The translations under genes and the position numbers were made by a program. From a virus: DNA of 64,000 bases. Positions within the stretch are counted from its first letter, which is position 1; the number at the start of each line of letters is the position of its first letter. This document shows, one piece after another, positions 46,874 through 55,247 of the stretch. Below the pieces are notes generated by a model that ran no database searches, had not been told where the DNA came from, and saw only the letters and a program-made list of their open reading frames with translations. The stretch is from positions 1 to 64,000 of the IMG/VR virus record IMGVR_UViG_3300022200_000020. One strand, 5' to 3'.

Positions 46874-47905
46874 ATGAATTTTTTTATTCGTCAAGGTATA
46901 TTAAAAGAGTCTATAGATTTTAAATCTTTTCAAATTAAAGACTCTCTTAACCCAGAAATTTTTAATGATAATAGTAAAATGAAAAAGGAAGTACGAAAAA
47001 GTCTACTTGAAATGGCAGAAAACTTTTATGATTTTTTACAATTTGATTGGTTAGCTGAAAAATATTCAGATGTATGGTTAGTTGGTTCAATGGCTTCTTA
47101 TAATTGGTCTGAAAAATACTCTGATATTGATGTTCATCTAATCATGGATTTATCTTTAATTTCTAATCATATTGATCTCCTTAAAAGTGATTTGTGGGCA
47201 TCAAAAACATTATATAACGATGAACATGATTTAACAGTCAAAAATTATAATGTTGAGTTGTACATGCAAGATATAAATGAAAAGATAGAAAGCAATGGTA
47301 TTTTTTCTATCTTAAAACAAACATGGATTAAAAAACCTGTGAAATTAGAACATATAAATACTAACCAAAAAAGGGTTAGTTATTATGTGGGGATGATAGA
47401 AAAAAGAATGGAAGAAGCCATAAAACAATTTAGATTAGGAAACTATGATGAAGCTAGATCATTAAATTCTGATATTTTAGAAGATGTTATGAATCTTCGA
47501 AAAGAAGGTTTAGCCGAGGGAGGTGAATTTTCAGATAAAAATATTGCATATAAGTCATTAAGACGTGATGGCACGATGGATAAACTTAATAGATTAGATA
47601 TTCTTGCATTTGATAAAAAAGTTTCCATAGATACAACCAATAAAGAGAAATTAGATAATGGAGAAATAACCCCCCAGAAAAAAGCCGAATTACCCAATGA
47701 TGAAACTAGCGATCAAAAAAATGGTGGAGCTGAAGAGGAAGAGGATACTGATGGCTACACCGATGGTATTAATTATGTTATTAATGGCCGTAAATTTAAT
47801 TCACTGCGACAAGCAGAGGAAAAACTAGGTGTGGCAAAATCTACCATAGAATATAGAGTAAATTCAGAATCAGATAAGTGGAAGGGATATAAAAAATTAA
47901 CTTAA
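46874..47905 (+). CDS. nucleotidyltransferase-fold protein with C-terminal NUMOD1-like domain
   Basis: 343 residues. Residues about 68-90 contain WLVGSMASYNWSEKYSDIDV, the GS...DxD signature of the pol-beta nucleotidyltransferase superfamily. After an acidic linker (about 270-293), the last 50 residues (YVINGRKFNSLRQAEEKLGV followed by a STIEYRV helix) resemble NUMOD1, a DNA-binding helix-turn-helix usually attached to homing endonucleases. This fusion suggests a protein that modifies something at a chosen DNA or RNA site; the acceptor is unknown. A CTATTTATA motif precedes it. Confidence 0.55.
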   Translation: MNFFIRQGILKESIDFKSFQIKDSLNPEIFNDNSKMKKEVRKSLLEMAENFYDFLQFDWLAEKYSDVWLVGSMASYNWSEKYSDIDVHLIMDLSLISNHIDLLKSDLWASKTLYNDEHDLTVKNYNVELYMQDINEKIESNGIFSILKQTWIKKPVKLEHINTNQKRVSYYVGMIEKRMEEAIKQFRLGNYDEARSLNSDILEDVMNLRKEGLAEGGEFSDKNIAYKSLRRDGTMDKLNRLDILAFDKKVSIDTTNKEKLDNGEITPQKKAELPNDETSDQKNGGAEEEEDTDGYTDGINYVINGRKFNSLRQAEEKLGVAKSTIEYRVNSESDKWKGYKKLT

Positions 47906-47906
47906 T

Positions 47907-48299
47907 ATGTTTAATTGTAGAGACGTAATAACCTCTGATTATACCATTAATTGTGCAAAAATATGTATTAGATCATGTGAATTATTTGATGCATTGCATT
48001 TCTTAGAAGAAAATGTATTATATGCAACTGAAATAGTAGGTGCTACTTATACATGGAATATATATTCTCAATATAAGTTAGAATTATCATTGGGGAGTGG
48101 GCAATATAATGATGTTATTTCAATTGACCCTGCTCTTGGAATTTATGGTGAATTAAATGTAGGTAAAAGTTTTTTACTGTTAAAACAATTATTAACAGAT
48201 AATAACATATTTATAGAAAGCGGATGTTTTACTATTGAATTAGAAATTGAAACATCTTGCTATAAAAACCAAAAAAAAATATATTTGTTTAATGGATAA
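47907..48299 (+). CDS. hypothetical protein, 130 residues
   Basis: No family recognised. Beta-rich with Cys residues clustered at the start (NCAKICIRSCELFD) and a C-terminal CYKNQKKIYLF strand. It is one base behind the nucleotidyltransferase gene and overlaps the next gene by 8 bases, so it probably belongs to the late head operon. Confidence 0.45.
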   Translation: MFNCRDVITSDYTINCAKICIRSCELFDALHFLEENVLYATEIVGATYTWNIYSQYKLELSLGSGQYNDVISIDPALGIYGELNVGKSFLLLKQLLTDNNIFIESGCFTIELEIETSCYKNQKKIYLFNG

Positions 48300-49248
48300 G
48301 AATACAAAAGCAAGAAGTGGCAATTTACTAGAAGCCATGATAAAGCTTACCAAAGAAAAGAAAGTTTTTAATTCATATTTCTCTAAAAAAATTGATGAGA
48401 CGCAAATCTATGTCATAAAGGAGAAAGGTAATTATATCTTAGTAAAAGAGGCAAATAACCCAGTTGGTTATGAGCGATATAGCAAACATAATTTCAAATC
48501 ATTAAATGGCGCAATTAATAATATTAATCTTCTTATAACAGAAGCTGAAAAATATGTTATTAAAGAACCCATCCCAGCATCATCTGTTGATGATATGGGT
48601 GGAGCTGATGATTTTGATATGGACAGTGATAGTGAAGAAGTTTCACTAGATGACGATGAAATGTCAGCAGAAGAAGATCAAGGTGAAGCCATTGAAACAG
48701 ATTTATCTGAATATCAAGAGCTGGCAGGAAAATTGGCTTATATCTTAAAAGATGAAGCTGATGAACTAGATGATTATGATGCTACTGTAAAATATGTTTT
48801 TAATACTTTGTTAGCATCTTTAAAAATTGATACAGTTAGCCCTGAATTGTTAGATAGCATTAAAGAAAAGCTAACAAAAAATGAAGATACACCCGAAGAA
48901 CCAACAGATGAAGTTGTAGAGCAGTATGTTCATGAAATGGCTAAGAAAAAAGGATATGTTGTTGAATCTGTATTTAAAGATAAAACACTCTTAAAAGAAT
49001 ATGGAGAAGAGGATTCTCCTTGGGATGATTATTCTTTGACCGATAAGCAAGTACAATATGATAAAGATCAAACAGGTCTTCCTTATTATATGAATAGTAA
49101 AGAAGATTTAGTAGATGATAGTCTTGATGACGACGACGACGACGATTTTGACGACGACGATAGTCATAATAAGGGCCATTGGTTTCACGGGTTTGACAAT
49201 TATGCAGATTACGATGATTTATTAAGTGATAATTTTTTAAAAGTATAA
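48292..49248 (+). CDS. acidic head-region protein, possible prohead core component
   Basis: 318 residues from the ATG giving MDKNTKARSGNLLEAM; this start overlaps the preceding stop and is preferred over a frame opening 45 bases earlier. The protein is very acidic: a DDDEMSAEEDQGEAIE region (about 120-140) and an Asp run near the C-terminus encoded by repeated GAC. A helical middle (about 145-215) and KKKGYVVES (about 220) precede the tail. Acidic helical proteins just before the capsid gene often form the scaffold core; that role is inferred from position only. Confidence 0.5.
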   Translation: MDKNTKARSGNLLEAMIKLTKEKKVFNSYFSKKIDETQIYVIKEKGNYILVKEANNPVGYERYSKHNFKSLNGAINNINLLITEAEKYVIKEPIPASSVDDMGGADDFDMDSDSEEVSLDDDEMSAEEDQGEAIETDLSEYQELAGKLAYILKDEADELDDYDATVKYVFNTLLASLKIDTVSPELLDSIKEKLTKNEDTPEEPTDEVVEQYVHEMAKKKGYVVESVFKDKTLLKEYGEEDSPWDDYSLTDKQVQYDKDQTGLPYYMNSKEDLVDDSLDDDDDDDFDDDDSHNKGHWFHGFDNYADYDDLLSDNFLKV

Positions 49249-49253
49249 TAATT

Positions 49254-49859
49254 ATGAAAAACATTTTAGAAAAATACGGCAAGTTGGTTACAGAAGCCGA
49301 AGAAACACAATTAACCCCTTCTGATGTAGAAAATGAGGCATATACACTTTTAGGTAAAATAAAAACATTTTTACAAAAAGCAAAACCTCATATCTCAGGA
49401 GATCAACAAGCTATTTTAAAGGGTGCAGCTACTGTTCTTGCCAGTTTATTAAATATTGAAGACACTAAACCTGTTGAAGAAGATGTCAAGATGGATGTCA
49501 AGACTTATACAGATATGCCTGACCAAGATATAAAAAAAATTACTGATAAAGGAAATGAAAATAGTATTACACTTACTGAATCCGAGGGCAGTGTTAAACC
49601 TACTCAATTTTATCAGCCACAAGGAAGTCAAAAATATAACGTTACGGTTAATTTTTCAAAGTTTTACGCTAATGATAAAAAACAAGTTTTTGATTTCTTT
49701 TCAAATATGGAAACAAAATGGGATTTAGGTATTAAAGTAACAGATATTGACGGTCAAGGAGACTCACAAATCAATGAAACTTATACTAAAAATCAGGTCA
49801 TGGCACTAATAAGTGCAAAGAAAAAAGGTTATATAGTTGAGGGTATTGAAGTGATATAA
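49254..49859 (+). CDS. hypothetical head-region protein, 201 residues
   Basis: No family recognised. A helical N-terminal part (about 1-70), a Thr/Asp/Lys linker, then a possible alpha/beta domain from about 125 (KYNVTVNFSKFYANDKK). It ends in KKKGYIVEGIEVI, close to the KKKGYVVES stretch of the preceding acidic protein and IKSEGYDVK of the 230-residue protein at 42910. The three may share a peptide recognised by the same partner, for example a prohead protease. Its stop overlaps the next start (TAATG). Confidence 0.45.
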   Translation: MKNILEKYGKLVTEAEETQLTPSDVENEAYTLLGKIKTFLQKAKPHISGDQQAILKGAATVLASLLNIEDTKPVEEDVKMDVKTYTDMPDQDIKKITDKGNENSITLTESEGSVKPTQFYQPQGSQKYNVTVNFSKFYANDKKQVFDFFSNMETKWDLGIKVTDIDGQGDSQINETYTKNQVMALISAKKKGYIVEGIEVI

Positions 49860-50782
49860 TGAAGGAACAGGTACAAAGAACATATTCCATATTAGATGAA
49901 ATATTTAATATTTCAGAATTTTATAGTTTAGAAGATTATAAAAAAGATTATACCTATGTTTTTAATAAAAAAAAACAGGTATTAAATCAAATTTATAAAA
50001 CATCTGATTTCCAACAAATAAAACAAGCCTATGAACTTAATATCCAAGATATAGAAATTTTTGAAGATAATAATGAGGAGCAAATAAAAAGTGCCATACT
50101 TTCTTTTTTCTCCATTTTTTCTAAGTCAAAAGTTACTATCCACCTAGAAAAAGATGATTTATTTAGCTTACTACATAAAGTAAAGAATAATAATAAGGAA
50201 AAATATATTTCTGATAATATCTTAAATTATATCAGAAATGATGTTAAAAGAGGAAATTCATCACTTGAACCAGAGTCTGAGAAAAAAATTTTAACATATG
50301 TTAAAATTTCCGAACAATCATCAGATATTAACATGGAACAACTCATAAAGTATTTAATATTAGTTGGTTATGTAAACAACATATCTAAGTTTTTTTTCAC
50401 TGAGTCTATATATAATCAATTCAATAAGAGTTATTCTAAATGGATAAAGTATTATTCCTTTAATGATTGTTATAAATTTATCAATACAGGTAAGTATATA
50501 CCCAATGATTCATACATGCAATATAAGAATGGATTATCTATTAGTGGATTAAATACTATTATCATATTAAGAACGGGGGTAAAGTTATTAATGTTAAAGA
50601 ATTTAAATCTTCCAAATATTAATTCATTGGAATTAGAGCTTTTAGGTGATATTATTTTTGAAAAAGTTTCAAGGATAAATCCAGATTTAGAGGTATTAAC
50701 AACCCAGCTATATGATTTGATGTCTAAAAGTGAAAATGATCTAAATCAAATTATTTTTAAATCTCTTTGTAATATCAGATAA
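49859..50782 (+). CDS. hypothetical head-region protein, 307 residues
   Basis: No family recognised. Helical, Lys/Asn/Ile-rich, without membrane segments. It contains the palindrome copy D (encoding ILTYVKI at about residues 144-150). Its position between scaffold-like genes and the capsid gene suggests a head function. The next gene, dCMP deaminase, starts 23 bases later. Confidence 0.45.
   Translation: MKEQVQRTYSILDEIFNISEFYSLEDYKKDYTYVFNKKKQVLNQIYKTSDFQQIKQAYELNIQDIEIFEDNNEEQIKSAILSFFSIFSKSKVTIHLEKDDLFSLLHKVKNNNKEKYISDNILNYIRNDVKRGNSSLEPESEKKILTYVKISEQSSDINMEQLIKYLILVGYVNNISKFFFTESIYNQFNKSYSKWIKYYSFNDCYKFINTGKYIPNDSYMQYKNGLSISGLNTIIILRTGVKLLMLKNLNLPNINSLELELLGDIIFEKVSRINPDLEVLTTQLYDLMSKSENDLNQIIFKSLCNIR
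50286..50309. repeat. 24-bp perfect palindrome, copy D, inside a head gene
   Basis: Identical over all 24 bases to the copy at 6355-6378 (core TTTAACATATGTTAAA). It sits within the 307-residue gene and encodes ILTYVKI, the same residues as copy C in the giant tail gene. Confidence 0.7.
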
Positions 50783-50805
50783 TTTTTTTATATTTTATAG
50801 AAAAT

Positions 50806-51282
50806 ATGAATTTATCTAAATGGGATTTAAGATTTATCAAGCGAGTTGATGAAGTGGCAAGCTGGTCAAAAGATAATTCTACTAAAGTTGGCTGTTTATT
50901 TGTGAAGAATAAAAAAACCTTAGTAGAAGGTTATAATGGTTTGCCAAGCTATTTAAATGATAAAAATGAATATTATCATAAAGCTCCACAAAAATATTTT
51001 TATTTTGAACATGCTGAAAGAAATGCGATTTATTTAGCACAGCAGAATGGTATTTCTTTAGAGGGGTCAACCTGTTATCTCAATTGGATTCCTTGTCCAG
51101 ATTGTATGAGAGCGATTTTATATCAAAAACCAGAAAAAATTCTTTGTGATTTAACTATCCGTGAAAAACGAGAAGATTGGAAAGATAAATTCCAAGCATC
51201 TATTCATTTGTCTAAAATGGCTGATGTTATTATCTTATTCACCCACGATGGAGTAAATTGGTCAGAACAACATAATCTTTGA
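50806..51282 (+). CDS. dCMP deaminase
   Basis: 158 residues. The zinc-binding cytidine-deaminase motifs are clear: HAERNAIY with the proton-shuttling Glu (H69-E71) and PCPDC (about 96-100) with the two Cys ligands. The N-terminus (MNLSKWDLRFIKRVDEVASW) fits phage and bacterial deoxycytidylate deaminases. It makes dUMP for thymidylate synthase encoded at 45924. It is placed between head genes rather than with the other nucleotide enzymes. Confidence 0.85.
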   Translation: MNLSKWDLRFIKRVDEVASWSKDNSTKVGCLFVKNKKTLVEGYNGLPSYLNDKNEYYHKAPQKYFYFEHAERNAIYLAQQNGISLEGSTCYLNWIPCPDCMRAILYQKPEKILCDLTIREKREDWKDKFQASIHLSKMADVIILFTHDGVNWSEQHNL

Positions 51283-51290
51283 TTAATTAC

Positions 51291-51299
51291 CTATTTATA
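51291..51299 (+). promoter_or_regulatory. candidate late promoter CTATTTATA (major capsid gene)
   Basis: CTATTTATA ends 12 bases before the ATG of the capsid gene, the gene most certain to be late and strongly expressed. It begins 8 bases after the dCMP deaminase stop. Confidence 0.6.
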
Positions 51300-51311
51300 T
51301 AAAAAATATAA

Positions 51312-53018
51312 ATGGTTAATCATTTAACAGGATTAAACAAATCTTTTATACCGACCGATAATCTTTTAGTAGAAAAATACAGTAATTATTCTGAACATGA
51401 TAAATTTGGGCAGTATGATAATTATAACTTCTTATTAGAAAAGACTGAACCTGAAAAGGAACAATTAAGTTTGCTTTTAGAGAATGTGTCAGGAAATGTG
51501 TCAGGTGTTTTCGCTTCTATTGCATTTCCACTTATTAAGCGTACTTTTGATAATATCATATCAAAAAGCCTAGTTACATTTTACCCAATTGATAAAGCAT
51601 CAAGTAAAATTTTCTTTTTTTATCCTAAAGTATCATCTCGCAGAGAAAGCGGTGGTAAGCAAATTCACATAGAAAATACAAGTGATTATAAATGTTTAGG
51701 ATTAAATTGCCCTGAGCCTTTTGTGGAAAGCTGTAAATCATTTTACGATCAGCTTTATAATGATTCTTTTTATGATCAATCTAAAGGAGCGTATGAAGTT
51801 ATAGTTGCTACTGGGACTCCTTTTTCATTTGATGCAGATAGTTGTATAGTACCTTATACAGATGTCACCTCACAAGATAATACTATTAGAGCCATTGGTT
51901 TTAAAATAACTGGATTAAATAACAAGCCAGTCTTTAGTAATGGCAGAGGAAATGAAATAGCTGTTGAAGAATTTATTACATCTTTTAGAGTTATAAACTC
52001 TGGTGCTCCTATTGTTGATTCATCTGATAATGTAATATATCAAACAGGTGATGAAGTTAAGGGAAGATTTTTCGCACAAAAATATGGGGATAGTATTGTA
52101 CATGTTGATGATTTATGCGATGAAAATGGGTATATTTTATATGAAATTGATTTAAAACATCCTGTTAGTTCTGGCAATCCAACAACATATGATGGATATG
52201 TTGGAGTTTTACCTAACGTTAATATTTCTTCAAATTTTACATTTACTTGGAAACGATATGATACCCTAGAAAATAATGGACAAATTAGTGAATATGGTTT
52301 TGATTTACGTGGTATAGATTTACAAGTTGTTGATCGAATGACTAGAGCGATATGGTCACCACAACTTCAAATGGATTTACAAGCATATCAAAATATTAAC
52401 GCTAATAAAGAATTTATTAATTCTATGTCGCAGCAAATTGCCTTAGAAATTGATAGAGAGATTTTACTTGATTTAAAAAACGCTGCGCCTTGGGCATTAA
52501 GATTTGATTATTTAGGATGGCAAAATACCACTCAAACTTACAATCAAGAGTTATGGAACAAAAAATTATTCGACAAGATTAATGAGGTTTCAGCACAAAT
52601 ACATAAAACGACTAATTGTGGTGGAGCAAATTGGGTTGTTCTTAGTCCTGAAGCTTCTGCTCTGTTCCCTAATTTAAGCATTTTAAGAGAGGGAGAGACA
52701 CTTACAGAAAAAGATAGGTACAACATAGGTCTAAAGAGAGTAGGAACCTTAGGAGGGAGATATGACGTATTTATTGATGCTTTTGCTAAACCTAATGATA
52801 TACTTATTGGGTTTAAACCAGAATCATTGACAAATGTGGGGTATATTTATGCACCATATGTTTTAGCACAACCAAGTGTTCCTGTTATGAATCCAAATAA
52901 TTTCTCTATAAATCAGATGTTAATGACTAGATATGCAAAGAAATTTACTAATAGCAAGATGTATGGGAAAATTTACGTAGATAATATACCTACATTTAAT
53001 ACATTTGAAAGTCGATAA
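51312..53018 (+). CDS. major capsid protein, T4 gp23-like
   Basis: 568 residues, close to T4 gp23. Characteristic segments are the N-terminal ...SGVFASIAFPLIKRTFDN, the MTRAIWSPQLQMDLQAYQNI helix (about 345-365), SMSQQIALEIDREILLDL (about 374-392) and the C-terminal IYAPYVLAQ and MTRYAKKF stretches, which follow the gp23 HK97-fold pattern. It builds the capsid shell. A late-promoter motif precedes it and a strong intrinsic terminator follows 28 bases after the stop. In T4 the protein is trimmed by a prohead protease; the cut site was not located here. Confidence 0.85.
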   Translation: MVNHLTGLNKSFIPTDNLLVEKYSNYSEHDKFGQYDNYNFLLEKTEPEKEQLSLLLENVSGNVSGVFASIAFPLIKRTFDNIISKSLVTFYPIDKASSKIFFFYPKVSSRRESGGKQIHIENTSDYKCLGLNCPEPFVESCKSFYDQLYNDSFYDQSKGAYEVIVATGTPFSFDADSCIVPYTDVTSQDNTIRAIGFKITGLNNKPVFSNGRGNEIAVEEFITSFRVINSGAPIVDSSDNVIYQTGDEVKGRFFAQKYGDSIVHVDDLCDENGYILYEIDLKHPVSSGNPTTYDGYVGVLPNVNISSNFTFTWKRYDTLENNGQISEYGFDLRGIDLQVVDRMTRAIWSPQLQMDLQAYQNINANKEFINSMSQQIALEIDREILLDLKNAAPWALRFDYLGWQNTTQTYNQELWNKKLFDKINEVSAQIHKTTNCGGANWVVLSPEASALFPNLSILREGETLTEKDRYNIGLKRVGTLGGRYDVFIDAFAKPNDILIGFKPESLTNVGYIYAPYVLAQPSVPVMNPNNFSINQMLMTRYAKKFTNSKMYGKIYVDNIPTFNTFESR

Positions 53019-53029
53019 ATTTACTGTAT

Positions 53030-54121
53030 ATGTTATACACATTATTATGCATATTATGTTTTATAAACATAATATGCATTTTTTTTAATTTTTTATTTTA
53101 TAAGCGTAATTATTATAAAATAAAAATTATAGATGGAATACAAAAAAACAGTCAGGTTTGCATATACGTTAAAGATAAAAATCATAGATTTAATTTTGTA
53201 ACTGATAATTTTGAAGAATTTGCACCATTATATAACGTGTTTGGATTTACAGATTATGATTTTTTCCCTAAAGACATTGCTGATAAATTTAGAGAGGGAG
53301 ACTTACATGTGAGGTCAACACATGAAAGGTTAAATATTATTGATGCATTAGAATTAGGAGATAATGTTTTATATTATAATTCATCTAAATTTATGATTGA
53401 TAACGAAAACATGTGTGGTGTAAGCATAGATATAACTAATGAAATTAAAAAAAGTGAAAAGGTACAAGAAACGAATAATTTTTTAACTCATATAAATTAC
53501 ATAATAAGACATGATTTATATAACTCAATAAATTTAGTTAATCAGTTTTTTATTAAAATCGAAAAAAAAATTGAAATAGAATATTTAGAAGAGCATAAAA
53601 TAATTGGAGCTTTTAAAGCTTTAAAACAATGTATTTTTACTTTAAAAGAAACCTTTCAAGGGATTTGTGATTTTAGTATAATGTTGGATGATCATAAAAA
53701 ATTACCTGTTGAAAGTTTTTACTTAAGTGTAATATTAAATGATTTTTTAAAAAAAACCGCTTATTATTCATATGTAGATATAGATGAAGAAATGGGAATA
53801 ATTACAGCAAATAAATCATTGATGATAACGGCTCTTATCAATTTAATAAAAAATGGAATTAAGCACAATAATTCACAAAATAAAAAAGTAAAAATTTATA
53901 AATGTGAGAATGATCTACTTATAGAAGATAATGGGTATGGTATAACAGATGAACAACTTTCTAAATTTATAAAGCCATATTCACAAGCAAATGATAATGG
54001 TGAGGGATTAGGGTTAGGATTATCAATAACAAACCTAATTTTAAAATACCATAATTTAAATTTATCTGCTTTACCTAAAGAAAACGGTACTATTTTAGTA
54101 ATAAAAAATATATTCATATAA
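53030..54121 (+). CDS. phage-encoded sensor histidine kinase
   Basis: 363 residues. A single N-terminal membrane segment (about 4-22) with following basic residues anchors it. Residues about 35-140 look like a PAS domain (VCIYVKDKNHRFNFVTDNF, then FGFTDYDFFP). The phospho-acceptor helix has RHDLYNSINL with His at about 161, and the HATPase_c domain has the N box LINLIKNGIKHN (about 272-283), G1 EDNGYGI (about 299) and G2 GEGLGLGLSI (about 323). All the parts of a working kinase are present. It lies 11 bases behind the capsid gene, and the response regulator gene follows. The first codons form the terminator hairpin at 53047-53079. Confidence 0.85.
   Translation: MLYTLLCILCFINIICIFFNFLFYKRNYYKIKIIDGIQKNSQVCIYVKDKNHRFNFVTDNFEEFAPLYNVFGFTDYDFFPKDIADKFREGDLHVRSTHERLNIIDALELGDNVLYYNSSKFMIDNENMCGVSIDITNEIKKSEKVQETNNFLTHINYIIRHDLYNSINLVNQFFIKIEKKIEIEYLEEHKIIGAFKALKQCIFTLKETFQGICDFSIMLDDHKKLPVESFYLSVILNDFLKKTAYYSYVDIDEEMGIITANKSLMITALINLIKNGIKHNNSQNKKVKIYKCENDLLIEDNGYGITDEQLSKFIKPYSQANDNGEGLGLGLSITNLILKYHNLNLSALPKENGTILVIKNIFI
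53047..53086 (+). terminator. intrinsic terminator inside the start of the histidine kinase gene
   Basis: A perfect 15-base stem (ATGCATATTATGTTT with its complement) and a 3-base loop, followed by a run of T (53080-53086). It lies 28 bases after the capsid stop codon but inside codons 6-19 of the kinase gene, where it encodes part of the membrane segment. Confidence 0.75.
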
Positions 54122-54131
54122 TATATTTTTA

Positions 54132-54139
54132 TATTTATA
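54132..54139 (+). promoter_or_regulatory. weak candidate late promoter TATTTATA
   Basis: A TATTTATA word without the leading C lies 16 bases before the response regulator ATG. It could give this gene and the next transcription independent of the terminator upstream. Confidence 0.35.
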
Positions 54140-54155
54140 TGAAAAAAAAGTTTTG

Positions 54156-54602
54156 ATGTTTAGCAACTATAAAATAAAAACACTTTTATGTGTTGAAGAT
54201 GATATATTTTATTCATATCTTTTTCAAGATGCAGCAGAAAGTGTAGATTTAGCAATAAAAGTAAAAGCCATTCATTCTTCTGATGAAGCAGAAGAATGGT
54301 TTATTAAATCAAGAAAGCGGGGGGATGTTCCTGATTGTATTTTTGTGGATGTAAATCTTAAAGGGTCTTCTTTTTCTGGGTTAGAACTTATAAGAAAAAT
54401 TAATTTTGAACATGGAAATAACGTTGTTATTGGTGTTATATCAACATCTAATGATGATCAAGAAAAAGCAACAGCAGTAAAAAATGGGGCACAATTCTGG
54501 ATTTTGAAAGACACGTTAGATTTAGAAAAAGTATTAATTGATTTTAAAGATGATTTTATAGGTTTTCAAAACAGATTATTACCATTTAAAACCTATAAAT
54601 AA
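54156..54602 (+). CDS. CheY-like response regulator (receiver domain only)
   Basis: 148 residues from the ATG; a TTG one codon earlier is possible. All receiver residues are present: acidic pair D15-D16 (in CVEDD), phospho-acceptor D65 (FVDVNL), Ser/Thr at 96-97 (VISTSND) and the conserved Lys118 (WILKD). There is no output domain, so it must act through a partner. The histidine kinase lies 34 bases upstream, and the next gene's ATG overlaps its stop, making a three-gene unit. Confidence 0.85.
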   Translation: MFSNYKIKTLLCVEDDIFYSYLFQDAAESVDLAIKVKAIHSSDEAEEWFIKSRKRGDVPDCIFVDVNLKGSSFSGLELIRKINFEHGNNVVIGVISTSNDDQEKATAVKNGAQFWILKDTLDLEKVLIDFKDDFIGFQNRLLPFKTYK

Positions 54603-55204
54603 TGATTATTGATGAAAAAACATTTGAGGCTCTATATGAATTAAAAGAAACACAGGAGATTTTTTTGAGTGGAGATATAATAAAATTTATAGAGCCTCAA
54701 GATGAATTACAAAAAGTATATTTGTTTGAATGTATTACTTTATATAAAAATTCTATAAGAAATCGTTTAAGTACTTCACAACTAGTTTTAAAACAAAATT
54801 TACAACTAGTAAAAAAGGAAACTATTTTATTAGAAACGTTAGAACAATTAAGAATTGAAAGTGAAGCAGTAAAAGAAGAAAAAAATAGAACTAAAGAAAT
54901 ATTAGTTTTAACCGAAAGAGATAAAGTTTCTGCTGAACAGCAAGTAGAGATACTCAAAACCAGTAAAAAATTAGACATATTAAATAGAGGGTTACTTTTT
55001 AGTATGATAGCTATATTTACTATTATTGTTAGTGTTACTCTTATTCAAACTGCTTTTCTGTATAAAAATTTAGAAACTGATCAAATTATAGGCAATGTGT
55101 TTAATATATACAATATCTTACTAACTGGTTTACTTACAATAGTCAGCAGTGTCTTAGGGGTAAAAATAGGGTTAAATAATAATAAGGAAGAAAAAACAGT
55201 TTAA
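54602..55204 (+). CDS. coiled-coil membrane protein, candidate output of the two-component system
   Basis: 200 residues. A soluble N-terminal part with a long coiled coil (about 65-122) is followed by two membrane helices (about 130-153 and 166-190) and a charged end. No family recognised. It is translationally coupled to the response regulator by a TAATG overlap. Because the regulator has no output domain, this protein is a reasonable partner; it could relay the signal to the membrane, for example affecting lysis timing or superinfection. That role is inference. Confidence 0.55.
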   Translation: MIIDEKTFEALYELKETQEIFLSGDIIKFIEPQDELQKVYLFECITLYKNSIRNRLSTSQLVLKQNLQLVKKETILLETLEQLRIESEAVKEEKNRTKEILVLTERDKVSAEQQVEILKTSKKLDILNRGLLFSMIAIFTIIVSVTLIQTAFLYKNLETDQIIGNVFNIYNILLTGLLTIVSSVLGVKIGLNNNKEEKTV

Positions 55205-55247
55205 ATATTTTCTTTCACCGTTGGCAACCCTTATATTTAAAATAAAA

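Noticed and set aside
48974-49282. Minus-strand frame rich in Arg/His over the acidic head gene
   Set aside because: It is the antisense reading of the GAC/GAT repeats in the acidic protein.
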